A DNA stretch of 64,000 bases, taken from positions 1 to 64,000 of the forward strand of contig MCFH01000066.1 of the NCBI GenBank assembly GCA_002104945.1. Direction: 5' to 3'. Position numbers and translations under genes: made by a program. Positions 25,901-37,333 of the stretch are shown here, one piece after another. This DNA is from Piromyces finnis. Taxonomy: Eukaryota; Neocallimastigomycota; Neocallimastigomycetes; Neocallimastigales; Neocallimastigaceae. The stretch's first letter is position 1. Each line of letters opens with the position of its first letter. The notes beneath the pieces are model-generated. The model ran no database searches and was not told the origin of the DNA. It worked only from the letters and a program-made list of their open reading frames with translations.

Positions 25901-27808
25901 CTTTAATCTGATTTCACAATCGTATTCACGATGTGGAGGTAAAATATTACAATTCTTTTCATTAAAAGCCTCTTTAAATAATAAATATTGATTTGGGATT
26001 TCAACAGATTTTTTATCTTTATTTAAATTATTATTTTCAGTTTTACATTTATTAATAATATTACAAGATAAATCATTACAGTTACTAACGGAATTTAATA
26101 CACAAAAATTGTTATTATTAATCACTTCTTTTGAAAATGAGTATTGTTTTGGTCCAGTGACCGAATTATTATCTTTATTTAAATTATCATCAATACAATT
26201 AATATTATTACATGTACATTTAAAATTACAATTATTATTATTATTATTATTATTGCTATTTAAACTATCACTAAATTTAATTTTATTACAACTATCTAAG
26301 TTACTAATGGTTTTAACGGAGGCTCTACGGCCCCTGATATTAACAGTTTCTTCGTCATCACTAGAGTCACAACAAAAGGATTCGTCATAGTCGGAAAAAC
26401 CACGGTCAATGCAAGAGGATTGTTCATTTTCGTTATCCAAGGCAGCTTCTTTCCCTTTTCTTGATGATGGCATCGATTTCTTATCCATATTGGTTGTACC
26501 CTTATTTCTCCTTTTGCCTACATTACAGTGTCGAGCACAGTATCCTGAGCTAAAGGCAATTTTTGAGGAATCATGATAATAAACTGGACAATGTTTCTCA
26601 ATCCAAGGTACTCCAAGAATAACATCGACTTCGGGAATCCTTAACGAGTACAGTTGAATTACTTCGTAATGGTTCCTTAAACGGAGAATACATTTTTCGG
26701 ATTCTTTTCTAACAGTGGAATTACCTTGACCAAGACCAGAAACCTTAAATGGATTCCTGATATTGTAAAGCTTAATGTTATTAATTCTCGCAAATTCAGG
26801 ATGAATAAAATTTAAATCAGAGCCGGAATCAATAAGGACTTTGACTTTCACTTCTTCCATATCGTTTGTTTTTATATAAAAATCGATGATGTTCTTCTTT
26901 TCACTTTTGTGTATTTTATATAAGTTTGAATCATTCTCAGTAACATCTTTGGTTGGTCTAATTCTTTTGACTGAAGGGGTTGAAGAACTGGCTTCTTCTT
27001 CGGAGATAGTCCTTTTAATAATCTTAACACTCTTAGGCTTTTTCCTGTTTGGACAATTGAACTGCATGTGTCCAGACTTCCCACAAGAAAAACAAACCCC
27101 TTTTTTCTTTAAATCCGATCTAGTAGTAGAAGGTTCAACGTAATTACTTCTGTGAGATGGGAAGTAATTTACGTTTCGTTGACCCTTGCTAATCCTATAT
27201 AGGTCAACATCCATTGGATCGTCACGATTATAATTTCTTCTATCTTGGTGTTTCATATAATATTCGCTGATGTCATTTCTCTTAGTAAGATTTTCTATGC
27301 TAAGGACATCAGAGTAGAGACGCTCTAGCTGAGTAGGATTTGGGTTGACTATTGCTAAATGTTCACGCATTTTTGGATGTAGGCCCTTTGTGAACATATA
27401 TATCTTCGCTGCTTCATTGAAATTAGAGTTTTGGCTAACGCGTTGAAATTCATTAATATATTCAAACACTTTGCCAAACTTTCTTTGTTTTATGTTGCAA
27501 AGTCTTCCATTTGCAACAATTGTGTCATTATTGGGATCCCCGAAATTGGTACGAAGGGCAGCAATAAATTGATCATAGTTTCTTAGAATGGCGTCGTTGT
27601 TCTGTCGTAAACGAGCGGCCCATTCTAAAGGTCTGTTAACAAAGTAAGATATTAAGAAGCGAACTCTCGCTTCATCATTAGCGAATCTATCAGGGTTGGC
27701 TTCAATGGCTAGTTCAACCCTGGTCAAGAACCCATCTAGTTCTTGTCTTCTTCCTGAGAAAGTTGGAGGATCATTAACTATCCTCAAAGACGCCCCTTGA
27801 CGGTCCAT
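22973..27808 (-). pseudogene. G1 gag-pol, one in-frame stop in integrase
   Basis: A single reading frame encodes the polyprotein. It has a Gag capsid-like region (residues 1-200), a CCHC knuckle CFSCGKSGHMQFNC near 235, protease LIDSGSDLNFI near 325, RT from LPPHREYDC (about 620) with YIDDI near 793, and RNase H (ETDASNFAVGAILSQ, about 937). Integrase follows, with HH-CC zinc finger from about 1165 and DFIVEL. The terminus is a chromodomain-like LMTWKNLDENTWIPEDQI. Asn/Cys-rich linkers join protease to RT and RNase H to integrase. TGA at 23921-23923 replaces the Arg of the SDRGTQF motif (CGA to TGA) and separates 1295 codons from the last 301-codon ORF. Otherwise it looks complete, so the element is one point mutation from a full frame. 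Confidence 0.92.
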
Positions 27809-28043
27809 ATTTCCGTTTAAGTGGAGGTTGGATAAAAGTTGGTTTATTTCTTCCAGTATGTTTAATATTTACTTATTTAATTTTTTACAATATTTTAATT
27901 AAGATGTCGTCGTAACTCTATCCTATCAAACGGTGTTAGACGAGCTCTTAAAAATATAGTAACAAAATTAAATACAGTACAATAGTAGATGTTGGTGGAA
28001 GATTAAATAAAGTTGATCCACAATATATACAAGTACAATGATG

Positions 28044-28305
28044 GACGCGGTAGATATCTCTAAAGCAAAGTAGTCGTTCTAAATGACACGGTAGCAATAC
28101 CAAAACGCGGTAGATAATCCTTTATTACGCGGTAGCAAATTTCAAAGTAAGGTAGAGAGTCCCTAAAACGCGGTAGTTAGTTTCTAAACACGGTAGCAAA
28201 TTTCAAAGCAAGGTAGAGAGTCCCTAAAACGCGGTAGTTAGTTTCTAAACACGGTAGCAAATTTCAAAGCAAGGTAGAGAGTCCCTAAAACGCGGTAGTA
28301 AAAAA
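28044..28305 (-). repeat. Tandem repeats in the G1 leader
   Basis: A 61-bp unit repeats with GGTAGAGAG at 28151, 28212 and 28273. Each unit contains three sub-repeats of about 20 bp starting CGGTAG or AGGTAG. Degenerate CGGTAG sub-repeats extend left to about 28048. On the sense strand the core reads CTACCG. It lies between the primer-binding site and gag. Confidence 0.9.
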
Positions 28306-28362
28306 AATTTTATTAAATATGTTTTATTAAAAAAATTTATAACGTGTTTTATTAGAACAAAG

Positions 28363-28373
28363 GTAATTGTTAT
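28363..28373 (-). promoter_or_regulatory. G1 primer-binding site, self-complementary to LTR
   Basis: On the minus strand ATAACAATTAC follows the 5' LTR end. It is the reverse complement of GTAATTGTTAT inside the same LTR (plus-strand 28522-28532). No TGG-type tRNA primer site is present. This is the layout of Tf1-type self-priming. Confidence 0.8.
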
Positions 28374-28521
28374 TGCAAAAGTTTTATAAATGTAAAACAG
28401 ATTATAAAATTTTTTACAATAAAACAACAACACAAAATAAAGAAAAAACAAGAAAATAAATTATATTTAAAAAAATATCTCTTTTATTAATTTTATTTAG
28501 TTATTAACTAAATAATAGTCA

Positions 28522-28567
28522 ATAACAATTACATCGTTTTAATTAAGAAAATTTACATGTATTTATA
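28522..28567 (-). promoter_or_regulatory. G1 core promoter and predicted RNA start
   Basis: On the minus strand TATAAATA (28567-28560) lies about 35 nt upstream of GTAATTGTTAT (28532-28522), the self-primer sequence. If priming is Tf1-like, the transcript 5' end is at or near 28532. Confidence 0.7.
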
Positions 28568-28776
28568 TTTTTTGTAAATTATATTTTAATATACTATTCT
28601 ATTTAATTATACATATATTCAATATAAAATAAACAAAACTAATTTAATACTAATTTAATTAAATAATAAAATAATAAAACTAAACTAAAACTAATTAAAT
28701 ACACTTTTGATTCAATTTGAGTAAACTGCAAATTGAATACAGTCCATGTATTACCTATATATTAATTAAATATTAA

Positions 28777-29220
28777 TGTAAAGAAATGTGTCTTTAACAA
28801 TAAAAACAAATTATAATATTTACTAAATAACTTAGTAATATTAACACTTTAAAATATTCTGTAAATTATTAATTTATAAAAATATCATTAAAAACACATA
28901 GAATTTAACTTAATAAGTTAGTGTTTAATAATATAATTATTTATTAATAAAATCTCAATTCTTTAAATATTTGGGAAAATTCACTCGTATTTATACTAAA
29001 AATTTTTTAAATTAATTTATAAAATTTTTTCAACTTAAAATTCTTAACCAATCAATAATCTTCATAAAAATAAAATTTAAGATTAAAATAAAATAAAATA
29101 AATAAAATAAAATATTAATTTTAAAATAGTTTCTACGAGGTCTCGAACTAATGTCATTCAGACCCAAAGTCTTAGCTACTAACCACTAAGACAATTTAGT
29201 TATTTCTAGTATTCGTTACA
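28777..29220 (-). repeat. G2 3' LTR with tRNA-like segment
   Basis: On the minus strand it begins TGTAACGAATACTAG after the polypurine tract GGAGGAGGACCA (29221-29232). A tRNA-like stretch near its sense start contains TGTCTTAGTGG (A-box-like), a TCTT/AAGA D stem and AGTTCGAGACC (B-box-like), covering plus-strand 29137-29215. Confidence 0.88.
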
Positions 29221-29521
29221 TGGTCCTCCTCCAGGATTCGGATACCAGACGAATCTAGAATTCTAATATTTAAATATGTATATATATATATTTTTTTTAA
29301 TAAGACTAAATTATGGAGTGAATTTTCTTAATTATAAAAATACATTTAATACAATACATTTTTTTTAATATTAATAAAGTTTAAAAATATTGTTAAATTT
29401 GATATTAATAAATTGTTTAATAATAATAAAATTGATATTGATAAGGATATTAATAAGTTTTGATAATAATAATTGTAATTTTAATATTAATAATAAATAT
29501 AATTTTAAAAAAAAATTTCTT
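29221..29521. other. G2 3' non-coding region
   Basis: This AT-rich stretch between the pol stop and the 3' LTR ends in the polypurine tract. It has no second frame and no env-like ORF. Confidence 0.6.
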
Positions 29522-32500
29522 TTAACTTTTTCTATTAAATTTTTTAAGTAGTTCCTTGCAATTTAGATTTTCTTCAGGCTCCCACGAAGCTTCATTGATT
29601 GAGTAACCTTTCCATTTAACTAAGTATTGTATTCTTCCGTAATGTTTTCTTTTATCCAGAATTTCTTCAACTTCATATTCTTCTTCATTGTCAACAATAA
29701 TAGGTGGCGGTGGCGGTTGAGATCTTCCAAACTTATCGTCGACATATTTTTCAAGATTGGATACATGAATGACGGGATGGATCTTAATAGATTTTGGGAG
29801 ACTTAACTTAAATGTGACATTTGATATTTTTTCCAAGATTTTGTATGGGCCGAGTTTTCTTGGCTTAAATTTTTTATATACTTTGTGGATAATTAAAGAA
29901 CTATCCAACCAAACTTTGTCACCAACTTTAAAATTTGGAGCTTCTTTTCTAATTTTGTCAGCATACTTCTTTTGAGTTTTGACGGCAGCTTCAAGATTTT
30001 CTTTTAAAGTATCAATTAAATTTTTGAAATCCCTTGTAAACTCTTCGGCTCTTGGTACAATAGATTGATCCGGAATAACTGGTGAATATTTTGGATGAAA
30101 GCCGTAATTCAAAAAAAATGGAGAAAATTTGGATGATTCTTGAATCACATTGTTATAGCTAAATTCTGCAAGACTAAGAAAACTTTTCCAATTTGAAACT
30201 TTATAATTTGAGAAGCATCTTAAGTATTGTTCAATAACGGAGTTCACCCTCTCCGTCTGACCGTTCGACTGATGATGGAAAGGAGTAGACAACTTAAGTT
30301 CAATGCCAAGGGAAGAACAGATGGAATGGAAAAATTTAGAGGTAAACTGAGAACCTCTATCCGAGACAATAGATTCAGGTAGACCATGAAGATGGAAAAT
30401 ATTATCAATGAAGGCAGTAGCAGTTTCGGCGGCGGAAGGAATACTTTTGAACGGAATGAGATGAACCATTTTAGTAAGACGATCAACAACAACGAGAATA
30501 CAAGTGAAACCAGAAGATGGAGGCAAATCAGTGATGAAATCCATTGAAATGGATGACCACGGACGTTCAGCAATATCAAGAGGATTCAGAAGACCATAAG
30601 GTTTGTGACGAAAGGATTTTGAACGACAACAAACTTCACACGAACGAACGTAGTCTTTAACATCAGAAGAAATGGAAGGCCACCAGAAGTCACTAGCAAT
30701 AAGAGAAGAAGTTTTCTTTATTCCGAAATGTCCAGCAGATGGAGAATCATGGCAAAGCTTTAAAATTGAAAGACGACAATTTGAAGGAACATAGATTCGA
30801 TCAGTAAAAAGAAGAAAACTATTGCTTAAGGAAAATTTGTCTATCTGAGGATGAGGTATAGGAGGTTTCCTACAATCAAGATATTTACAGATTTTGTTGT
30901 AAAAATCATCATTTTTATATTCAGAAAGAAAAGAATCACTAATCGACGAAACAGAAGTTACAATGGCACAAAAATTTTCAGGGCGGAGAACATTAAAAGG
31001 AACATCAGAAGAGGAGTTCGAATAGATAGCATAATCAGGGCGACGAGATAGAGCATCAGGCTTACCGTTAGAAGAACCAGAACGATAAATAATAACAAAG
31101 TTAAATTCAGAGAGAAACAAAGCCCAGCGAACAAGACGTTGAGACATTTTTTCAGGTTTCTTTTGATAGAGTAAATTTCGATGATCCGAGTAAATCTTAA
31201 AAGTGGAAGACGAGCCTTTAAGTAGATGACGCCAAGTTTCAAGAGCAGCAACAATAGCTAATAACTCTTTATCATATATTGGATAATTACGTTCAGGACC
31301 AGTAAGAGAGCGGGAAAAGAAAGCAACTGGATGGGTCATATTATCAGTTGGAGAGACTTGTGAAAGAATAGCACCAATGGCAAAATTACTTGAATCAGTT
31401 TCGACTATAAACGGAAGTTCACGATTAGGAAATATTAGAACAGGAGCAGAAATAAATAACGTCTTGAGTGAATCAAAAGCATCTTGAGCTTCTTTAGACC
31501 ATATGAATTTGACATTTTTCTTCAAAAGCTTATGTAAAGGGTGAGCAATCTTTGCGAAATTTGGAATAAACCGACGGTAGTAGTTCACAAGACCAAGAAA
31601 AGACTGAACCTCTTTTACATTAGTTGGAGTAGGCCAGTTTAAAATAGAAGAAACTTTATTTGGGTCCATATGAATACCATCAGTAGAAATCCTATGTCCG
31701 AGAAAATCAATGAAAGAAACGAAGAATTCACATTTTTCTAATTTTGCATAAAGTCCAGCATCTCTTAGGAGTTTCAATACAGTTCTAACATGAGAAATAT
31801 GAGTTTTATAATTGGATGAAAAAATAATAATATCATCTATATAAGAGAAAGCAAATTTTCCAAGAACATCTTCAAGTACATCATTTATAAAATGTTGAAA
31901 AACAGCAGTGCATTTTTCAACCCAAAAGGCATCACACAGTATTCGAAATGGCCTAACTTTCAAGTAAAAGCAGTTTTATATTCATCGCCACTTTTAATCC
32001 TGACCAAGTTATAAGCAGAACGAAGATCCAATTTTGAGAAAATCTTCCCTTTTCCAAGATGTTCAAGCATATCTTGTATAAGAGGAAGGGGATAAGAATC
32101 ACGAATGGTTATGGAATTCAATTGGCGATAGTCAACACACATACGAAGTTGACCATTTTTCTTAGGTACGAACAGAATAGGAGCTCCAGCAGGCGATTTT
32201 GATTTTCTAATAAATCCTTTCTTGAGATTTTCTTTTATATATTCTTCTAAAGCAATTGATTCGGTTTCTGTTAGAGGATAAATTGGTCCATAGAAAAGTT
32301 TTGAATTTTCTTTGAGTTTTATTTCGCAATCGTATGGACGGTGTGGAGGAAGTTTTTCTGCATTAGATTCATTGAACACATCAGCAAAGTCAGAGAGAAC
32401 ATCCGGAAGTGTATTAGAAGAATTGGGTTCTGATTTAGAGTTAGAATTATCAGTAATATCGGATTTGATAATAGAATTGGATTGAATATTAGAATCAGAA

Positions 32501-33987
32501 AAAGAAGTCAAAACAGAAGTTGGTTTTTGATTTGAGAGAGACGAAGTAGAAAAGTTAACAGAAGACTTCTTAGAAACAGAATTGTTAATGTTTTTTGAAG
32601 AACCCGAACAGAGATTATTACAAGTATGATGAGTTTCGTTTTGATTAAAGTTTTGAGATTGGATGTTTTGATTATCGACAATTATAGGGTAAGCGAATGA
32701 ATCATGCGGAGGTTCGTAGGAAGGATCTTCCATTGCAGGAAAAGCAGATCTTTCTTCAGGAAATTCAGGGACATTATTGGAGAGTGTTATACAACGATTA
32801 TAACAGTAATCGGATACAAATGAAATTTTGTTCTTTGTGAAATCGATAGAAGGATTGTGTTCTTTAAGCCAGTCTATTCCAAGAATACAAGGATAATAAG
32901 GTAGATCAGTTACATAGAATTGTGTTCGACAGAGATGATCTTTGTAGCGAAGATTCAAAGGAGATGTAATTCCAAAAAGAGATTGTCGACCACCGATACC
33001 AACGATATTTGGGAGGTTACCGTCATCATGATAAGGAATGTTATTATCGTTACAGTAATCTACATCAATTAAATTGAGTTTGGATCCTGAGTCAATAAGA
33101 ATATCCGTATTTAGTTCATAAGAAAGTTTAAATTTAGTTGTCATTTTATTATGAGTTTTGTTTTCTTCTTTAGGAGCGGATATAAGTGTGGGAATAGATA
33201 TTAGTGAAGGATTTTCACGATCTTTATTCTTTCTTTTTGGACAATTATTAAGCTTATGACTTGAAGCACCACAATACACACAAAGATTTTCTTTCTTTCT
33301 TCTTTCCTTTTCTTCGTTTGAGATAGGGCCATGGTTATTCCTGTTTGTAATGGACTTTGTTATTTTTGAAGAGTGATGAAAAGATCTTTTCTTTCGGTTT
33401 TGGTTATTGTTTGAACCAGAAGGGAAAAAGGTATGATGTGTAGATAATCTTGAATCGATTCTTGAAGCAATAGTCTGTAATGAAAGAAGATCCCTAGGAC
33501 CCGGAAACATTTCCAAAATACGAACGGCAACTTGTTGATTAAGGCCAGCTATAAATGCATCCATTTTGGCTTGTTCATTCCAGTTTGATTCATCAGCATA
33601 GCGGTTAAATTCCAAGATATATCCTCTAATTCCTCCTAATCGGCGTTGTTTTAAGGTTCTAAGCATTTGATTTGCAACATAGGTAGCATCGTTATAACCA
33701 TAAAAAGCCTTAAACCTGTCAACAAAAGCTTGGTAGTTATTAAGACACGGATCATGGTTGTTTATAAGAGTAGCAGCCCAGTTCATAGCGTCTCCATAAA
33801 GTCTTGATATTATGTAGAGAATTTTGGTTGCGTCGTCTTGATACCGTTCAGGATATAGCATAAACACTAGCTCCACCTTAGCTAAGAAACCCTTCAGATA
33901 TCTGCGATCCCCTGCAAAACCATCCTTAAGAGTTGCGTTTTCGAAAATATTATTATTATCCATGTGGTTGTTTTCGTTCTCTTCCAT
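29522..33987 (-). pseudogene. G2 gag-pol with stop and frameshift inside RT
   Basis: The polyprotein contains Gag, a CCHC knuckle CVYCGASSHKLNNC near residue 236, protease LIDSGSKLNLID near 297, a Ser/Asn-rich linker, and RT from LPPHRPYDC (about 547). The frame stops at TGA 31960-31962, just before the conserved FGHFEY-type segment. About 60 nt later a one-base-type frameshift near 31900 moves the remainder into the 29522-31963 frame. That part carries YIDDI, RNase H ([15 protein letters not shown]), an integrase zinc finger and core ([25 protein letters not shown]), and a clear chromodomain ([17 protein letters not shown]). Both defects lie in the RT palm, so the copy should be RT-dead in cis. 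Confidence 0.92.
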
Positions 33988-34878
33988 AGTACTTATGATG
34001 TTTTCTTTAATAAGCTTTAATAAATTTGTAAAAATAATAGAATAAAGTATTTAATTATATTTATTAATTGAGTAAATCTTTTAATTAAATAATAATATAA
34101 ACCAGATTATATAGTGTTAAACCATCAAATATATAACCTGTTTTATTCTTTATAATAAGTCCTTCGTAGCTCTTCACGATAACACGTATAAAGTCGATTG
34201 TTAATATTAATTAAATTAATAAAAGAAAGGAACGGTGTAAAAATTTTTTTTAGTGTCTAACTTATTGTTAGCAATAAAAATTATTACAGGTTTTCTTTCC
34301 CTATATCAACCTTATCCGAACGTAGAAGTATTATGTATAAGAGTTTAACTTCTCACGCTAAAGGAGTTATAAAGAATATTATTTTATATTATTACAATTT
34401 TAATAAATTGTCTTAACAATTAATAATTATAATTAAAAATTAGAAATTGTTTTATTAGAAAACTTAATTTTAAAATGTATTAATTAAGAAATATTATTTT
34501 ATTAAAGTAAGGCATTTCCGGCTATTTTCCGGTCTATAATCAAACAGCAAAAGATAGTATACAACTATAAATCTCACGCCAGCTTGCTTATTACAGCGTC
34601 TTGTACGTGGTGTACCTCGGATTCTCCTACTTCCTTATTCAAAGTAGAATAGCTCAGAGCCTGCCAACCCAATTATTGTACAGGTTAAACTCGATCCCGT
34701 TAATCTTTTACTTTTTATAGTTTGAATTATATACCGCTTCTAAAGCGTACTAATTCTACTACTTTAAGTAAAAATATTTCTTTAAAGAAAAGCTTCAACA
34801 ATAAAACTTAAAAGTTTTATCTATAACAATTTCTTAAACACTAAGGTATTAAGCTTTTATATTATAAGGAGATTTTAT
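33988..34878 (-). promoter_or_regulatory. G2 untranslated leader
   Basis: About 890 nt separate the 5' LTR from the gag ATG. There is no open frame of note. The part near 34510-34690 is less AT-rich than its surroundings and could hold packaging or translation signals, but no specific motif is recognised. Confidence 0.5.
34869..34878 (-). promoter_or_regulatory. G2 primer-binding site, self-complementary to LTR
   Basis: On the minus strand ATAAAATCTC follows the LTR end. It is the reverse complement of GAGATTTTAT at plus-strand 35049-35058 in the same LTR, whose start lies about 39 nt downstream of TATAAATA (35097-35090). This is the same arrangement as in G1 and G4. Confidence 0.75.
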
Positions 34879-35322
34879 TGTAAAGAAATGTGTCTTTAAC
34901 AATAAAAACAAATTATAATATTTACTAAATAACTTAGTAATATTAACACTTTAAAATATTCTGTAAATTATTAATTTATAAAAATATCATTAAAAACACA
35001 TAGAATTTAACTTAATAAGTTAGTGTTTAATAATATAATTATTTATTAATAAAATCTCAATTCTTTAAATATTTGGGAAAATTCACTCGTATTTATACTA
35101 AAAATTTTTTAAATTAATTTATAAAATTTTTTCAACTTAAAATTCTTAACCAATCAATAATCTTCATAAAAATAAAATTTAAGATTAAAATAAAATAAAA
35201 TAAATAAAATAAAATATTAATTTTAAAATAGTTTCTACGAGGTCTCGAACTAATGTCATTCAGACCCAAAGTCTTAGCTACTAACCACTAAGACAATTTA
35301 GTTATTTCTAGTATTCGTTACA
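34879..35322 (-). repeat. G2 5' LTR
   Basis: It is identical by eye to 28777-29220, including the tRNA-like segment at plus-strand 35239-35317. It carries the predicted promoter TATAAATA and the self-primer start. Confidence 0.92.
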
Positions 35323-35370
35323 ATTAATAATACTATTTATTATATATTTATAATTAAAAATGCTAATTTA

Positions 35371-36013
35371 TGTCAAGAGTTAGAGTGGATTTAGAATTAT
35401 AATTAAGTCTACTAGGTTAGGATAGGCTTAATTATATAGTAAATAATAAATTTTTATAAATAAAAGAGTAATAAATATAGTTTTTTAAGAAATATTTTAT
35501 TTAATTTTTATAATATAAGTAAATGATAATTATTAATTTTAAATATTGAATTTACTATATAAAAATGAGTATAATAATCTCACAAAGAACTTCTTAAAGT
35601 TGTTCTTTGTTCAACTTATTTATACTTCATTTTTAATATAATGTTGATATTAATAAAGTATAATAATAATATAATTTAAGTTATACATGTATAATAATAT
35701 AAATATAAATATTAATAAAATATAATAGTAATAATAATATAATTTTCTTTAAATATCGATATTAATAAGTTGTTAAAAATAATATTAATAATTATTTAAA
35801 TGAATCTTATTTTACTAATTGGTTTGTTTAATATTAATTAATTGTTACACTCTATTTATCTCCGGATAATAAATAGCTTTCCAATTAATATTTATATTAA
35901 ATAAACTATTATTAGTAAAATATTATTAAATTAATATTTTAATTAATTTAACTATTAATTCAAAATTATGAAATTTCATGAAATGTCAAATTTCATGAAT
36001 TGTGATTTTGACA
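35371..36013. mobile_element. Solo LTR in the G1 5' LTR (G4-like termini)
   Basis: This 643-bp element starts TGTCAAGAG and ends TTTTGACA, resembling the G4 LTR ends TGTCAC and TTTTGACA. The target duplication ATTTA is at 35366-35370 and 36014-36018. Orientation could not be decided, and no internal coding sequence remains. Confidence 0.88.
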
Positions 36014-36304
36014 ATTTAAAACTACGCTAAAGTTATTAAACTAATTTTAATTAAATAAAAACTTTTTAAGATTTAATTTGAATATTTAAAATATTTAAAT
36101 TTAATTATCCATTAATTTAAATATTTATCCAAATTTCATTTCTAACTTTGATATTTTAAAATTAATATTTATTTAATTATTCCATAAAATTTATACAATA
36201 AATTTTATAAACAATTTTTTCATTAAAATATCAAAATTATTATTAAATAATTATTAATTAATTATTAAATAATTTAAAGATATACTTTATATCTTTACAA
36301 TTAC

Positions 36305-36996
36305 TTCTTTTTTTCGAGGGGCGCGGCTGTTTATATGATTTTATATGATTCTAGTAATTATTTTCTGAAATTCTAGATTTTCCAAGGAATCTATTTCTAC
36401 TAACTTTCTTTTGTATTCTTTTTCTATCTCTTTTCTATATATATATATACTTTTTATATACTTTATATTATGTGTATATTTATATATTTGTATAATTTTA
36501 TTAGGTTTATTATGGACTCTCATGGTAAGTATTAACTACTTTTTTTTAACATTTTTTGTCATCAAAGCTTCAATCCTGGAAAATCGAGTATTCTATTTTT
36601 ATGATATATATACTACTCTTGTTTCAATTTTATATTTTTTTTTAAAAAAAAAATTTATTATGTTTACCCTATATTCTTCAACTGTTTTTTCCATTATATT
36701 TTGATATAACAACTTTCCACTCTTATTATCTCTCTACCTTCCAACACAAATAACCTTAATGAATGTTCTAATCCTATAATCAGAATCAACACAATACAAT
36801 AATTATCCAATAAATTATTCAAATCTTATTAATATAAAAAGTTTTCAAAATACAGTTATAACACAGAAATTCAAAGTGATAGATATTCAAAATTTATTTT
36901 CCCGTTTAAAAGTTTTCAGTAGAGTTAGAACTAAGTTTTTCAACAACTTAGTCTCTTTTCCAATTATAAAATTTAAAATATTGTTTGACAAATAAT
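36305..36996. other. AT-rich spacer, no supportable gene
   Basis: It begins with a short GC-rich patch, CGAGGGGCGCGGC, near 36315, continuing the sequence left of G1. Reading frames here are low-complexity Ile/Tyr/Phe strings. Two A/T hairpins occur near 36633-36655. Confidence 0.5.
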
Positions 36997-37333
36997 CCAC
37001 TAGCTATATAATATATCCGTCTTTACTAATATTATTTATATCTTACTATATATTTCAATACTTCAAATTATTAATATCTATTGCCATAATTAGTTCTTTC
37101 AAAATGAACAATGTCAATTGTACTGTACCTACCTTACTATGTGGTCTTCGTTTCTTCGGATCTAACTCCAATAAATCATACCTAATTTTTATCTATGATC
37201 TTAGTTAATGGTCCAAACAACGACTAATGGAATTTCTTTTAAAGGACATTCAACCTTTCAATGATATTCTTCAATCCCTTACTAAAAAATATTCACAATC
37301 ACTAGATACCTATTTTATTCTAAAAGTCAATGG
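36997..37333 (+). pseudogene. LINE2-family 5' fragment
   Basis: It matches LINE2 from within the 5' UTR, across the join at TTCAATACTTCAA, to about 220 nt past the ORF start (ATG at 37104). An in-frame TAA is near 37207, where LINE2 has a Ser codon. It ends abruptly at AAGTCAATGG, where copia sequence begins. A retained 5' part with a missing 3' part is the reverse of normal LINE truncation. Confidence 0.85.

Larger units (their letters stand above)
28777..35322 (-). mobile_element. G2: Ty3/gypsy chromovirus inserted in the G1 5' LTR
   Basis: LTRs are at 28777-29220 and 34879-35322, both 444 bp and apparently identical. The target duplication ATTAA is at 28772-28776 and 35323-35327. The gag-pol frame runs on the minus strand with a leader of about 890 nt. 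Identical LTRs imply very recent insertion. Confidence 0.95.
22219..36299 (-). mobile_element. G1: Ty3/gypsy chromovirus-like element hosting nested insertions
   Basis: The ends are TGTAAAAG (22219) and ATCTTTACA (36299), with ATTAC duplicated at 22214-22218 and 36300-36304. On the minus strand the order is 5' LTR (28374-36299, split by G2 and another solo LTR), a leader with tandem repeats, gag-pol, and 3' LTR (22219-22940). Removing the nested DNA leaves an element of roughly 6.9 kb. The two LTRs differ at about a dozen sites by eye, making G1 older than G2 or G4. Confidence 0.93.
28374..36299 (-). repeat. G1 5' LTR, split by two insertions
   Basis: The LTR pieces are 28374-28776, 35328-35370 and 36019-36299, totalling about 727 bp. 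The first gap is element G2 with its ATTAA duplication, and the second is the solo LTR 35371-36013 with an ATTTA duplication. The rejoined pieces align with the left LTR. Confidence 0.92.

Noticed and set aside
26109-26390. Leucine-rich plus-strand ORF
   Set aside because: It is the antisense of the Asn-rich linker in G1 pol; AAT runs read backwards give Leu and Ile.
28044-28305. CRISPR-like repeat array
   Set aside because: Units are head-to-tail with no unique spacers and lie in a retrotransposon leader of a eukaryote.
36411-36704. 97-codon Tyr/Ile/Phe-rich ORF
   Set aside because: It is low-complexity A/T sequence without a recognisable domain or splice context.
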